A stretch of DNA of 64,000 nt from Rhodococcus jostii RHA1 (GTDB taxonomy: Bacteria; Actinomycetota; Actinomycetes; Mycobacteriales; Mycobacteriaceae). This document shows, piece by piece, positions 10,634 through 22,299 of the stretch. The notes under the pieces were generated by a model that saw only the letters and a program-made list of their open reading frames with translations, made no database searches and was not told where the DNA came from. A program made the position numbers and the translations under genes. Positions within the stretch are counted from its first letter, which is position 1, and the number at the start of each line of letters is the position of its first letter. The stretch is from assembly GCF_000014565.1 (NCBI RefSeq), contig NC_008268.1:1550001-1614000 (forward strand). Reading direction: 5' to 3'.

Positions 10634-11815
10634 TCAGCCGCGACGGTCGTGCTGCTGTCCGCGAATCGACGGGACGGCCGTCACGACCAGCGCGAAGACG
10701 AGGCCTCCCGCAACCAGGAGGACGACGACGCGACGGTCGAACAGGGCCGATCCGACCGCGCCGAACGCCAGGACACCGACCCACAAGTAGATGAGCAGCA
10801 CGACGCGGCGGTGCGAGTGCCCGATCTGCAGCAACCGGTGGTGCAGGTGCATCTTGTCGGGACTGAACGGGCTCACGCCCGCACGGGTCCGCCGGACGAC
10901 GGCGAGCAGCAGGTCGAGGATCGGGATGAACATGACGGCACCGACGAGGAGCAGCGGCGAGAGAAGACCGAGCAGGTCGCGGGTGCCGTACGCGGTCAGC
11001 GGGATGCGACCGGACGCGCTGGTGGAGATGGCCGCGAGCATCAGACCGATCAGCATGGAGCCGGAGTCGCCCATGAAGATCTTGGCGGGCTGGAAGTTGT
11101 GCGGAAGGAATCCGAGACACGCACCTGCCAGCGCCGCGGCGATCAGCGCGGGCGGATACGCGCTGACGTCGCCGCCCTGATCGTGCAGAAGCCCCACCGA
11201 GAACACGCAGATCGCGAGCGAGGAGATCAGACCGAGGCCCGCCGCGAGACCGTCGAGGCCGTCGACGAAGTTCATGGCGTTCACCATCACGACCGCGACA
11301 CCCACAGTGACGAGACCGGCCTGGAGCTGGTCGAGGATGACGGTGCTGCCGTCCCCGAACGGCATATAGATGATGAACCAGCTCACTCCCATCACGACGA
11401 GAATGCCCGCCGCGGTGACCTGACCGACGAACTTGGTGAGCGCGTCCAGGCCCCATCGGTCGTCGACCACCCCCACCAGCACGATCACGAACCCCGAGAC
11501 CAGCGCCGCGGGAATGTCGGAGGTGAACTCGAATCCCCGGGTCAGTGCGGGTAGCTGCTGCGCGAACAACAACGCGACGAGCATCCCGAGATACATGCCG
11601 ACCCCGCCGAGACGGGGCGTCGGGGTGACGTGGACGTCCCGGTCCCGCGGCACGGCAACGGCCCCGAACCGGAGCGCGAACAGCCGCACCGCCCCGGTGG
11701 CCAGGTAGGTGACCACCGCAGCGGTGAAGAGTACGAGCAGGAGTTCGCGCAGCGGGACACCCGCGCCCCCACCTGCTTGAGCCAGCGCCACGCCGGCCGA
11801 TTCGGCAGCACTCAC
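10634..11815 (-). CDS. wecA: Polyprenyl-phosphate GlcNAc-1-phosphate transferase (WecA/Rfe family)
   Basis: Integral membrane enzyme that transfers GlcNAc-1-P from UDP-GlcNAc to the lipid carrier, the first step of arabinogalactan linker synthesis in mycolata. 393 residues, about eleven membrane helices. Family motifs: PRLGG near residue 70, VDDRWGLD (Asp-Asp, Mg/substrate), NAMNFVDGLDGLA, FMGDSGSM and the HLHHRLL histidine motif. The GTG start overlaps the sua5 stop by 4 nt. It is the counterpart of mycobacterial Rv1302. Confidence 0.93.
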   Translation of the reverse strand: MSAAESAGVALAQAGGGAGVPLRELLLVLFTAAVVTYLATGAVRLFALRFGAVAVPRDRDVHVTPTPRLGGVGMYLGMLVALLFAQQLPALTRGFEFTSDIPAALVSGFVIVLVGVVDDRWGLDALTKFVGQVTAAGILVVMGVSWFIIYMPFGDGSTVILDQLQAGLVTVGVAVVMVNAMNFVDGLDGLAAGLGLISSLAICVFSVGLLHDQGGDVSAYPPALIAAALAGACLGFLPHNFQPAKIFMGDSGSMLIGLMLAAISTSASGRIPLTAYGTRDLLGLLSPLLLVGAVMFIPILDLLLAVVRRTRAGVSPFSPDKMHLHHRLLQIGHSHRRVVLLIYLWVGVLAFGAVGSALFDRRVVVLLVAGGLVFALVVTAVPSIRGQQHDRRG

Positions 11816-12468
11816 TGGGCGGACAGACTCTCCGCCGTCACCCCGAGCACGTCGGCGACATCGCCGGTGGGAACGGCGCCTTCACGCAGGATCCGGGGGG
11901 TCGCGCCGGTGAGGTCGACGATCGTCGATGCCTGCCCCTGCTCCGCCCGGCCACCGTCGAGGTACACGCTCGCCGAGCCGCCGAGTTGCTCGCGCGCTTC
12001 CTCGACCGTCGTCGCGGGCGGCTGCCCGGAGACGTTCGCGCTCGACACCGCCAGCGGTCCGACTTCACGCAACAGTTCGAGGGCGACGGGGTGCAGCGGC
12101 ATGCGCAGCATGACCGTGCCCCGGGTGTCGCCGAGGTCCCACGCCAGCGAAGGTGCTTGCTCCACAACGAGACTCAGCCCGCCCGGCCAGAACGCCCGGA
12201 TGAGGTCGCGCGTCTGCGGGCGCACGCTGTACACCAGGCCGTCGATCGTGTTCCACGAGCCGACAAGCACGGGAACCGGCATGTCGCGCCCGCGACCCTT
12301 GGCCCGCAGGAGGGCGGCGACAGCCTCGCTGTCGAATGCGTCCGCGCCGATCCCGTACAGCGTGTCCGTGGGGAGCACGACGAGCCGCCCGGCCTTGAGC
12401 GCATTCTTGGCCGCACTCATTCCGGCGGAGCGTGAATCGGGAAGGCCACAGTCGTAAACGGTACTCAC
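11812..12468 (-). CDS. L-threonylcarbamoyladenylate synthase (Sua5/YrdC/TsaC)
   Basis: Makes threonylcarbamoyl-AMP from Thr, bicarbonate and ATP for the t6A modification of tRNAs reading ANN codons. 218 residues with the YrdC fold: the LPTDTLYGIGADA motif (residues 33-45), FWPGGLSLVV, the VMLRMPLHP segment and SSANVSGQPP. It lacks the long C-terminal Sua5 domain, so it is the short form. The GTG start overlaps prmC by 4 nt. Confidence 0.92.
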   Translation of the reverse strand: MSTVYDCGLPDSRSAGMSAAKNALKAGRLVVLPTDTLYGIGADAFDSEAVAALLRAKGRGRDMPVPVLVGSWNTIDGLVYSVRPQTRDLIRAFWPGGLSLVVEQAPSLAWDLGDTRGTVMLRMPLHPVALELLREVGPLAVSSANVSGQPPATTVEEAREQLGGSASVYLDGGRAEQGQASTIVDLTGATPRILREGAVPTGDVADVLGVTAESLSAQ

Positions 12469-13394
12469 CCGCCCATTCTTTCACCCTCGGTGACGGCCCC
12501 TGCACGCTGCGCCTCGATATCCGTGGCGACGCGCCGGGCGACCACGAAGCGCGGCTTGCCTGCGAGGTCCGGGTGCTCCGCGACCTCGCCGAACACCCGG
12601 CGGGACGCGAACAGTGCCGCCACGTCGGCCCCGTTGGAGTCGTCGTGTTCGATGCCTACCGCTCCCCCGATCCGCAACCAGCGGGCGACGTTCGAGATCA
12701 TCGGCTTGATGACGGACAGACCGTCCGGTCCGGCGAACAGTGCACTGTGCGGATCGTGGTCGGCCACCTCGGGTTCGAGCTCGACGCCCTCCGGGATGTA
12801 GGGCGGGTTCGCCACGATCAGGTCGACGCCGCCTTCGAGCCCGGCCAGTAACGTCCGGTCGGTCACGTCACCCTGGTACAGGCGGATCGGTGCGTCACCT
12901 GCCTGTTCGCGGGCGTCGGCGTTGCGCCGGGCCCATGCGAGCGCGTGCGGTTCGAGTTCGACGGCGTGCACGACGGCGTCGGGGCGGGCATTGGCGATCG
13001 CGAGCGCGAGCGCGCCCGAGCCGGTGCACAGGTCGAGGACCACCGGCGGATGCTGATCGCAGCTTCCGAGGAAGGCGAGCGCCCACCCGAGCAGCAGTTC
13101 CGTCTCGGGACGCGGCACGAAGACCCCGGGACCGACCTCGATGTCGATGTCCCCCATCGCGGCCGTACCGAGGATGTACTGCAACGGAATCCGCTTGGCG
13201 CGCTGGTCGACCATCTTCTTGTAGGCGTCGATCACCGACTCGTCGACCAGCGGGACGAGGCCGAGCCGGGTCCGTTCCACCCCCAGCAGGTGGGCCGCGA
13301 GCAGTTCGGCATCCGCACGGGAGCTACGCACCCCGGCCTCGTCGAGTTGCGCGGTTGCGTCGATCAGGGCCAGGCGAAGAGGAAGGCGACTCAC
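12465..13394 (-). CDS. prmC: Release factor N5-glutamine methyltransferase PrmC
   Basis: Methylates the Gln of the GGQ motif of release factors using S-adenosylmethionine. 309 residues: an N-terminal helical substrate domain (1-~85), then a Rossmann methyltransferase domain with VLDLCTGSGALALAIA (SAM site), the acidic loop VELEPHAL and the catalytic NPPY (VANPPYIPEG). It lies just downstream of prfA, whose product it modifies. GTG start; the gene is 4-nt coupled to sua5. Confidence 0.95.
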   Translation of the reverse strand: MSRLPLRLALIDATAQLDEAGVRSSRADAELLAAHLLGVERTRLGLVPLVDESVIDAYKKMVDQRAKRIPLQYILGTAAMGDIDIEVGPGVFVPRPETELLLGWALAFLGSCDQHPPVVLDLCTGSGALALAIANARPDAVVHAVELEPHALAWARRNADAREQAGDAPIRLYQGDVTDRTLLAGLEGGVDLIVANPPYIPEGVELEPEVADHDPHSALFAGPDGLSVIKPMISNVARWLRIGGAVGIEHDDSNGADVAALFASRRVFGEVAEHPDLAGKPRFVVARRVATDIEAQRAGAVTEGERMGG

Positions 13395-13447
13395 AGGTAC
13401 AGAGTGCCACGCGGCTTGCCGCCCGGTGGCGCGGTCCCGCTTCGCGG

Positions 13448-14527
13448 CTACTCCGCGGCGAGCCTCGCCTCGCGGTCGGACTTGCCCAGGGCATCCAGCA
13501 GGGCGTCGAGTTCGCCGTCCAGGACCGCATCCAGGTTGTGGGACTTGAAACCGATCCGGTGATCGGTGATGCGGTTCTCCGGGAAGTTGTAGGTGCGGAT
13601 GCGCTCCGAACGATCGACGGTGCGCACCTGACTCTGCCTGCCCGCCGACGCCTCCGCATCCGCGGCTTCCTCGGCGGCGGCCTGCAGCCGCGCGGCGAGC
13701 ACCTGCATGGCGCGGGCCTTGTTCTGCAGCTGTGAGCGCTCGTTCTGGCAGGTCACGACGATTCCGGTGGGCAGGTGCGTGATACGGACCGCGGAGTCGG
13801 TGGTGTTGACACCCTGACCGCCCTTGCCCGAGGAGCGGTAGACGTCGATGCGCAGATCGGTTTCGTCGATCTGCACCTCCTCGACCTCTTCCGGTTCGGG
13901 GTAGATGAGGACGCCGGCGGCGGACGTGTGCACGCGTCCCTGCGATTCCGTGACCGGCACGCGCTGCACGCGGTGGACACCGCCCTCGAACTTCAGTCGT
14001 GCCCAGACCCCGTCACGCACATCGCCCTTCGACTTGATCGACAGGGTCGCGTCCTTGTATCCACCGAGATCGGACACGGTCGCGTCGAGGATCTCGACAC
14101 GCCAGCCGTGACGCTCGGCGTACCGGACGTACATCCGGGCCAGATCGGAGGCGAACAGCGCGGATTCCTCGCCGCCCTCCCCCGACTTCACCTCGAGCAC
14201 CACGTCGTCACCGTCGTGCGGGTCGCGGGGGGCCAGAAGGTCGGTGAGGGCCTTGTCGAGTTCCAGGACCTGCGCCTCGAGTTCGGGCACCTCGGCGGCG
14301 AAGCTGGAGTCGTCGGCGGCGAGTTCGCGCGCGGCATCCAGATCGTCCTGCGCCGACTTGAGCTTGGCATACGTCGCCATGATCGGCGCGAGCTCGGCGA
14401 ATCGCTTGCCCGCCTTGCGGGCGGCGGAAGGGTCGTTGTGCAGGGCCGGGTCCGCCAACTGCTGCTCCAGGCCGGCATGTTCGGCCAGGATGTCGTCGAT
14501 GGCCGAAGGCTGGGTGGTCCCTGCCAT
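13448..14527 (-). CDS. prfA: Peptide chain release factor 1
   Basis: Releases peptides at UAA and UAG codons. 359 residues. The GGQ motif lies in [18 protein letters not shown], and an [16 protein letters not shown] segment precedes it. The PxT-type anticodon motif is not easily read by eye, but length and placement upstream of prmC fit RF1. The ATG at 14527 starts at family homology; the frame extends upstream through the rpmE terminator, which rules out the longer form. Confidence 0.95.
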   Translation of the reverse strand: MAGTTQPSAIDDILAEHAGLEQQLADPALHNDPSAARKAGKRFAELAPIMATYAKLKSAQDDLDAARELAADDSSFAAEVPELEAQVLELDKALTDLLAPRDPHDGDDVVLEVKSGEGGEESALFASDLARMYVRYAERHGWRVEILDATVSDLGGYKDATLSIKSKGDVRDGVWARLKFEGGVHRVQRVPVTESQGRVHTSAAGVLIYPEPEEVEEVQIDETDLRIDVYRSSGKGGQGVNTTDSAVRITHLPTGIVVTCQNERSQLQNKARAMQVLAARLQAAAEEAADAEASAGRQSQVRTVDRSERIRTYNFPENRITDHRIGFKSHNLDAVLDGELDALLDALGKSDREARLAAE

Positions 14528-14563
14528 GATTCGCTCCGCTCTGCGTTCTTTCGGGAATAGGCA

Positions 14564-14611
14564 CAAAAAAGCCGACGCCCGGCCTGCAATTATCGCAGGA
14601 CGGGCGTCGGC
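14564..14611 (-). terminator. Rho-independent terminator after rpmE
   Basis: Minus-strand stem with 11-bp outer arms (GCCGACGCCCG against its complement, 14571-14611), extended by an inner CCTGC/GCAGG pair, then six Ts (14565-14570). This is a strong intrinsic terminator between rpmE and prfA. Confidence 0.85.
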
Positions 14612-14618
14612 GGAACAG

Positions 14619-14861
14619 CTAGGACTCTGCAGATTCCTTGGCTGCGCCCTTGCCGGCGCGCTTGCCGTAGCGAGCCTCGAAGCGGGCGACACGTCCACCG
14701 GTGTCGAGGATCTTCTGCTTGCCGGTGTAGAACGGGTGGCACTGCGAGCAGACCTCGACGTTGATACGCCCGGTCTCCTTGGTGCTGTGGGTCTCGAAGG
14801 TGTTTCCGCAACCGCAGACCACGGTGGTGGCCACGTAGTTGGGGTGAATGCCTGACTTCAT
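14619..14861 (-). CDS. rpmE: 50S ribosomal protein L31, zinc-binding form
   Basis: 80 residues. It keeps the zinc ligands of the C+ form: CGCG near residue 16 and [11 protein letters not shown] further on, so it belongs to the zinc-replete L31 type. The C-terminus is a basic tail rich in Lys, Arg and Ala. It stands alone between rho and prfA, with a strong terminator behind it. Confidence 0.96.
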   Translation of the reverse strand: MKSGIHPNYVATTVVCGCGNTFETHSTKETGRINVEVCSQCHPFYTGKQKILDTGGRVARFEARYGKRAGKGAAKESAES

Positions 14862-15034
14862 GGTGTCCCTTTCAATGGTCGCCGGGTCGCCTTCGCCGTT
14901 CGAAGACGTGAACCGGAACCGGACTCAGCCGCTCAGTATGCCAGATCGCAGGTTCGCGATCCCAATCGGCATTTGTGCTTGCGGTGTGGTCAACGCGGGT
15001 GGTCTGCGTTTTGTTCCACGGTGATTTCGAGGGG

Positions 15035-15075
15035 AAAACAGCGGGGCCCGGCGACCGAAAGTCGCCGGGCCCCGC
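15035..15075 (-). terminator. Rho-independent terminator after rho
   Basis: Perfect 15-bp GC-rich stem (arms 15041-15055 and 15061-15075) with a 5-nt loop, followed on the minus strand by a short T tract (15035-15038). It lies 12 nt after the rho stop codon. Confidence 0.85.
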
Positions 15076-15086
15076 TCTGGTCGCGA

Positions 15087-17171
15087 TCAGTCGTCGATCG
15101 CGCCCGGAGCAGTCTTCGACACCTGCATGAGGAACTCGATGTTGCTCTTGCTCTTCTTGAGGCGGTCGATCAGCAGATCGATGGCCTGGTGCGAGTCGAG
15201 ACCCGAGAGCACGCGCCGGAGCTTGTGCAGCACCGCGGCCTCGTCCGGGCTGAGCAGCAGCTCGTCCTTACGCGTACCCGAGGGGTTCACGTCCACGGCC
15301 GGGAACACACGACGTTCCGCGATCTTGCGGTCGAGCTTCAGCTCGGCGTTACCGGTGCCCTTGAACTCCTCGAAGATCACGGTGTCGCCGGTGGAACCGG
15401 TCTCGACCATGGCCGTCGCGATGATCGTGAGCGAACCGCCGTTCTCGATGTTGCGCGCAGCACCGAGGAAACGCTTCGGCGGGTAGAGCGCGGTCGAGTC
15501 GACACCACCGGAGAGGATGCGTCCCGAAGCCGGCGACGAGTTGTTGTACGCACGGCCGAGGCGAGTGATCGAGTCGAGGAGGACGACGACATCCTTACCC
15601 GCCTCCACCAGACGCTTCGCACGCTCGATGGCCAGTTCGGCGACCGAGGTGTGGTCTCCCGGCGGACGGTCGAAGGTCGAGGAGATGACCTCGCCCTTCA
15701 CCGAACGCTGCATGTCGGTGACCTCTTCGGGCCGCTCGTCGACCAGCACGACCATGAGGTAGCACTCGGGGTTGTTGGTCGCGATGGCGTTCGCGATGGC
15801 CTGCAGAACGCTGGTCTTACCGGCCTTCGGCGGGCTCACGATCAGCGCACGCTGTCCCTTGCCGATCGGCATCACCAGGTCGATGACACGGGTCGTCAAG
15901 ATGTTCGGCGTCGTCTCCAGACGCAGCCGCTGATTCGGGTACAGCGGGGTGAGCTTGCCGAACTCGGGGCGCTTCTTGGCCGCTTCCACGTCGCCACCGT
16001 TGACGGTGTCGATGCGGACCAGCGGGTTGAACTTCTGGCGCTGGTTGCCCTGTTCACCCTCGCGCCCGACCCGGACTGCGCCGGTGATGGCGTCGCCGCG
16101 ACGGAGGCCGTTCTTACGGATCAGGTTCATCGACACGTAGACGTCGTTCGGTCCGGCCAGGTAGCCGGAGGTCCGCACGAACGCGTAGTTGTCGAGGACG
16201 TCCAGGATGCCGGCGACCGGCTGCAGGACGTCGTCCTCGCGGATCTCGGTCTCGCGGGCGTCACCGCCGCCGCCTTCGCCGCGGTCGCGTCCACGACGAC
16301 GTTCGCGGAAGCGACGTCCGCGGCGTCCGCGACCGCCTTCCTCGTCGTCGCCCGGGCGGTTGTCGTTGTTGCGCGGGCCGTTGTTGCCCTGGCTGCGGTC
16401 CCCACGGTTGTCGCGATCGCCGCGTTCGCCGCGGTCACCGCGTTCGCCGCGGGTGTCGCCACGATCACCGCGGTCGCCGCCCCGCTCACGTCGGTTGCGG
16501 TCGCCGCCCTGTTCGCCGGAGCCGTCCTGCTTGGCCGGCTTCTCTGCGGAATCCTGACGGTCGTCGGCCTGCTTGCGCTCGGCCTGCTGCGTGTCGGCGG
16601 CATTCGCCGAGGCGGTGTCCTGAGCGTTACCGCTCTGGTCACCCTGCTCGGGTGCGCCTGCCCGACGCGCGGATCCGCGGCGCTGACGCCCGCGGCGGCC
16701 GCCTTCGGCGGTGTCCGTGTCGGCGGCTGCGCCGTCGCCCGTCGCGGGTTCGGCCGTCTTGGGCTCGGCGGCCTTCTCCGTGGTCTCCACCTGGGGAGTC
16801 ACTTCGAGTTCGGTCTGAGCGGACTCGACGCGCTTCGCGCGGGTCGCCCGGGTCCGGGGAGCGGCTTCGGTCGCGGCAGCGGCCGGGGCGGAAGAGCCGC
16901 CCTGGCGCTCCTTGATCGCGGCAATCAGGTCGCCCTTGCGCATCCCCGAGATGCCCTTGATGCCCAGCTCACCTGCGAGAGTGCGGAGCTCGGTGAGCAC
17001 CATTCCGGACAGCCCGGCACCCCGGCGCGCCTCGGCGCGCTTGGTGGAGGCCGTCACTGCACCTTGGCCGGGTGCGGTCGATGACGCCTGTGAAGAGTCG
17101 CCTGCCTGCGCGCCAACGGTATCCACCGAGGAGGCGCGCACAGGAGCGGCGATGAGGTCCGTATCGGTCAC
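15087..17171 (-). CDS. rho: Transcription termination factor Rho with RG-rich insert
   Basis: Hexameric RNA helicase that ends transcription. 694 residues against ~420 in E. coli. Order: Rho_N helical domain (about 45-90), an Ala/Thr/Glu-rich then Arg/Gly/Asp-rich low-complexity insert (about 90-305, with GDRGDRGDTRGERGDRGER-type repeats), the cold-shock RNA-binding domain (about 315-390), and the RecA-like ATPase with Walker A PPKAGKTS (448-455) and the LLDSITRLGRAYN segment. Such inserts are typical of actinobacterial Rho and bind RNA. Monocistronic, with its own terminator. Confidence 0.96.
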   Translation of the reverse strand: MTDTDLIAAPVRASSVDTVGAQAGDSSQASSTAPGQGAVTASTKRAEARRGAGLSGMVLTELRTLAGELGIKGISGMRKGDLIAAIKERQGGSSAPAAAATEAAPRTRATRAKRVESAQTELEVTPQVETTEKAAEPKTAEPATGDGAAADTDTAEGGRRGRQRRGSARRAGAPEQGDQSGNAQDTASANAADTQQAERKQADDRQDSAEKPAKQDGSGEQGGDRNRRERGGDRGDRGDTRGERGDRGERGDRDNRGDRSQGNNGPRNNDNRPGDDEEGGRGRRGRRFRERRRGRDRGEGGGGDARETEIREDDVLQPVAGILDVLDNYAFVRTSGYLAGPNDVYVSMNLIRKNGLRRGDAITGAVRVGREGEQGNQRQKFNPLVRIDTVNGGDVEAAKKRPEFGKLTPLYPNQRLRLETTPNILTTRVIDLVMPIGKGQRALIVSPPKAGKTSVLQAIANAIATNNPECYLMVVLVDERPEEVTDMQRSVKGEVISSTFDRPPGDHTSVAELAIERAKRLVEAGKDVVVLLDSITRLGRAYNNSSPASGRILSGGVDSTALYPPKRFLGAARNIENGGSLTIIATAMVETGSTGDTVIFEEFKGTGNAELKLDRKIAERRVFPAVDVNPSGTRKDELLLSPDEAAVLHKLRRVLSGLDSHQAIDLLIDRLKKSKSNIEFLMQVSKTAPGAIDD

Positions 17172-17499
17172 GGAGGTCCTTTCCTTCCCTCACTCGCGCT
17201 GCGCAGAGTCGAGGGTTCGTCCCGTAATTCGGTTTCGAATACCGAATTCGGATGTGCCGTACGTAGTTGCATGTGAAGAACTGCCGGCTTGCCCGCCATC
17301 ACATCACCTTTGAAACAGGCGCGTACTCGCAATCCCTACACGACAGATAGTGCGGAGGATCGTGCCAGGAGCCGTCAACCCCGATTGACCTGGAGTAATT
17401 GCCCTGGTGAAGCACCGGCGTCTGATGCGCACGATGTACGGACATTGCCCAGGATAGCTGTGAACGACCGTAGGGGCAAGGACACGCCCCTACGGCGTG
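17172..17499. other. Intergenic region between thrB and rho (328 bp)
   Basis: This holds the thrB terminator-like hairpin (17468-17495) and the rho 5' leader. The leader is AT-richer than its surroundings (for example 17220-17270). I see no small gene and no confident promoter hexamer pair in it. Rho genes are often autoregulated through long leaders, so this may be regulatory, but nothing specific can be read. Confidence 0.4.
17468..17495 (-). terminator. Hairpin after thrB
   Basis: Inverted repeat CCGTAGGGGC (17468-17477) and its complement (17486-17495) with an 8-nt loop, 4 nt after the thrB stop. There is no T tract, as is common for actinobacterial hairpins of this kind. Confidence 0.6.
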
Positions 17500-19567
<2,068 letters not shown>

Positions 19568-19571
<4 letters not shown>

Positions 19572-20881
19572 TGTTCGGTGCCTTCCAGTCGCAGCACGCT
19601 GGTCACAGCGGTGACGAATTCGAGTTTGCTCAGTGCCTCAACGGTTTCCGACAGAGCAGAATCCGTCGCGACGTGGGTGACGACGACGAGGCGGGCCCCG
19701 TCGCCGGCGCCTTCCTGCCGCACGGTGGAGATGCTGACGCCGTGCTGCGAGAATTCGGCAGCGACCGCCGACAGGACCCCGGCCTTGTCCGTCACCTGCA
19801 TGTTGACGTAGTACCGCGTGGGGATGTCGCCGATCGGCGCGATCTTCAGCTTGGCGTACTTGGACTCGCGGGGGCCGCGGCCGCCGTTCACCTTGTTGCG
19901 CGCGGCCATCACCAGGTCGCCCATCACGGCCGACGCGGTGGGGGCGCCGCCTGCGCCCTGGCCGTAGAACATGAGGCGCCCGGCGTTCTCCGCCTCGACG
20001 ACGACGGCGTTGAACGCACCGTTGACCGAGGCCAGCGGATGTTCCAGCGGCACGAGCGCCGGGTAGACCCGCGCGGAAATCCGCTCCTTGCCCTCGGGGG
20101 TGGCGATCCGCTCGCAGATGGACAGCAGCTTGATCGTGCAGTCGAGTGCGCGAGCCGACGTCAGGTCGGCCGCGGTGATCTTGGAGATCCCCTCGCGGTA
20201 CACGTCGGCGGCGGTGACCCGGGTGTGGAACGCGATCGACGCGAGGATGGCCGCCTTGGCCGCGGCGTCGTAACCCTCCACGTCGGCGGTCGGGTCGGCC
20301 TCGGCGTAACCCAGACGTCCGGCCTCGGCGAGGGTCGCGGCGTAGTCCGCGCCGGTCTCGTCCATCGCCGACAGGATGAAGTTGGTGGTTCCGTTCACGA
20401 TTCCGGCGACCTTGTTCACCCGGTCACCGGCGAGGGACTGGATGAGCGGGCGGATCACGGGGATCGCACCGGCCACGGCGGCCTCGAAGTAGAGGTCGAC
20501 GTTGTGCAGTTCCGCCGCCTCGGCCAGTTCACCGGTGTGATCGGCGAGCAGCGCCTTGTTGGCGGTGACGACGGACTTGCCGGAATTGAGCGCCGAGAGG
20601 ATCAGCTTGCGGGGCAGGTCCATGCCGCCGATCACCTCGACGACGATGTCGACGTCGTCGCGGGCCACGAGGGACTCCGCGTCGGTGGTCTGCAACTCCT
20701 CGGGAATTCCGCGGTCCTTGCCGGGGCGGCGCACGGCCACTCCACGCAGTTCCAGCGGGGCACCGACGCGAGCCTCGAGGTCTTCGCTGTGCTCCCGCAG
20801 GATGCGCACCACCTCGCTCCCGACGTTGCCGAGGCCGAGGACGGCCACACCGATAGCGCGATGCGCCGATTCGCTCGTCAC
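19568..20881 (-). CDS. hom: Homoserine dehydrogenase
   Basis: Reduces aspartate semialdehyde to homoserine. 437 residues: NAD(P)-binding domain with [10 protein letters not shown] (about 16-25), a catalytic domain containing VNGTTNFIL and [24 protein letters not shown], and a C-terminal ACT domain (about 355-430) for threonine feedback inhibition. The gene is monofunctional, with no aspartokinase domain. It starts just before the lysA stop (4-nt overlap). Confidence 0.97.
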
Positions 20882-22299
20882 TCCTGTACCTCCAAGCTCA
20901 GCAGGTCTTCCACGGTTTCCCTCCGGAGGATCACGCGCGACTGTCCGTCGCGCACCGCCACCACGGCAGGGCGGGCGAGCAGGTTGTACCTGCTCGACAT
21001 CGAATAGCAGTATGCACCGGTGGCCGCGACGGCGAGCAAATCGCCGGCGTCGATGTCCTCGGGCATCCAGGTGTCGCGGATCACGACGTCACCGGACTCG
21101 CAGTGCTTGCCGACGACACGGGACACCACCGGCGCCGCGTCGCTGACCCGCGAGACCAGTTTGGCCTCGTACTCCGCCTGGTACAGCGCGGTACGGATGT
21201 TGTCGCTCATTCCGCCGTCGACGCTGACGTACCGGCGGGTGAGGTTGGCGCCGACGGTGACGTCCTTGATGGTGCCGACCTCGTACAGCGTCACCGTGCC
21301 GGGTCCGGCGATCGCGCGTCCGGGTTCGACGGCCAGCGTCGGCTCGGGCAGACCGGCGAGCGCCGACTCGTTGCGCACGATGTCGCCGAGTTTGGCGGCG
21401 AGCTGATCGACCGGCGGCGGGTCGTCGGAGGGGACGTACGAGATTCCCATGCCACCACCGAGGTCGATGATCGAGATCTGGGCGGTCTTCTCCACACCGA
21501 ACTCCGCGACGACGTCCCGCAGCAGCCCGATCACACGGTGCGCGGCCAACTCGAATCCGTCGACATCGAAGATCTGCGAACCGATGTGGCTGTGGAGACC
21601 TACCAGCCGCAGGTTGCCGGCGGCGAAGACCCGGCGGACCGCGTCGATCGCCTTTCCGCCCGCGAGCGAGAACCCGAACTTCTGGTCCTCGTGGGCCGTG
21701 GAGATGAACTCGTGGGTGTGCGCCTCGACTCCGACCGTCACGCGGATCAGAACGTCCTGCACCACACCGGCTTCGGCGGCCACCTTGTCGAGGCGGTCGA
21801 TCTCCGTGGCGGAGTCGAGCACGATGTGCCCGACCCGGGCCGACACGGCGGCGTTCAGCTCGGCGACCGATTTGTTGTTGCCGTGCATGGCAATTCGCTC
21901 AGCCGGGAATCCGGCGTGCAGGGCGACCGCCAGTTCGCCGCCCGACGCGACGTCCAGGGACAGGCCCTCGTCGGCGACCCAGCGGGCGATCTCGCCGCAC
22001 AGGAACGCCTTGGACGCGTAGTGCACCTTGGCGGTGGGCCCGAACGCACGGGCCATGTCGCGGCAGCGGGACCGGAAATCGTCCTCGTCGACGACGAATA
22101 GTGGGGTGCCGTACTTCTCGGCCAGTTCGGTGACCGGGATGCCTGCCAGGCTCACGACCCCGTCCGCGCCGCGGTGGGCGTTGCGAGGCCACACCTCGGG
22201 CGAGAGTGCGGCGAACGCAGCCGCGTCGGCGGGACGTTCGGGCAGACCGGGTGCGTGCAGCTGTTCGGCGTGCTTGGGACCTGCGGGGTGCGCGTTCAC
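20878..22299 (-). CDS. lysA: Diaminopimelate decarboxylase
   Basis: Last step of lysine synthesis; fold III PLP enzyme. 473 residues from the GTG at 22299, which forms a GTGA overlap with the argS stop. The PLP lysine is Lys97 in [10 protein letters not shown], the phosphate-binding glycines are in [10 protein letters not shown], and the second-subunit CESGDVV motif lies near the C-terminus. The longer open frame upstream (to 22368) lies inside argS and is rejected. Confidence 0.96.
   Translation of the reverse strand: MNAHPAGPKHAEQLHAPGLPERPADAAAFAALSPEVWPRNAHRGADGVVSLAGIPVTELAEKYGTPLFVVDEDDFRSRCRDMARAFGPTAKVHYASKAFLCGEIARWVADEGLSLDVASGGELAVALHAGFPAERIAMHGNNKSVAELNAAVSARVGHIVLDSATEIDRLDKVAAEAGVVQDVLIRVTVGVEAHTHEFISTAHEDQKFGFSLAGGKAIDAVRRVFAAGNLRLVGLHSHIGSQIFDVDGFELAAHRVIGLLRDVVAEFGVEKTAQISIIDLGGGMGISYVPSDDPPPVDQLAAKLGDIVRNESALAGLPEPTLAVEPGRAIAGPGTVTLYEVGTIKDVTVGANLTRRYVSVDGGMSDNIRTALYQAEYEAKLVSRVSDAAPVVSRVVGKHCESGDVVIRDTWMPEDIDAGDLLAVAATGAYCYSMSSRYNLLARPAVVAVRDGQSRVILRRETVEDLLSLEVQE

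Noticed and set aside
14973..17084. 703-codon plus-strand open frame opposite rho
   Set aside because: Low-complexity Ala/Val/Arg-rich translation arises from reading the rho repeats on the other strand; rho has clear motifs.
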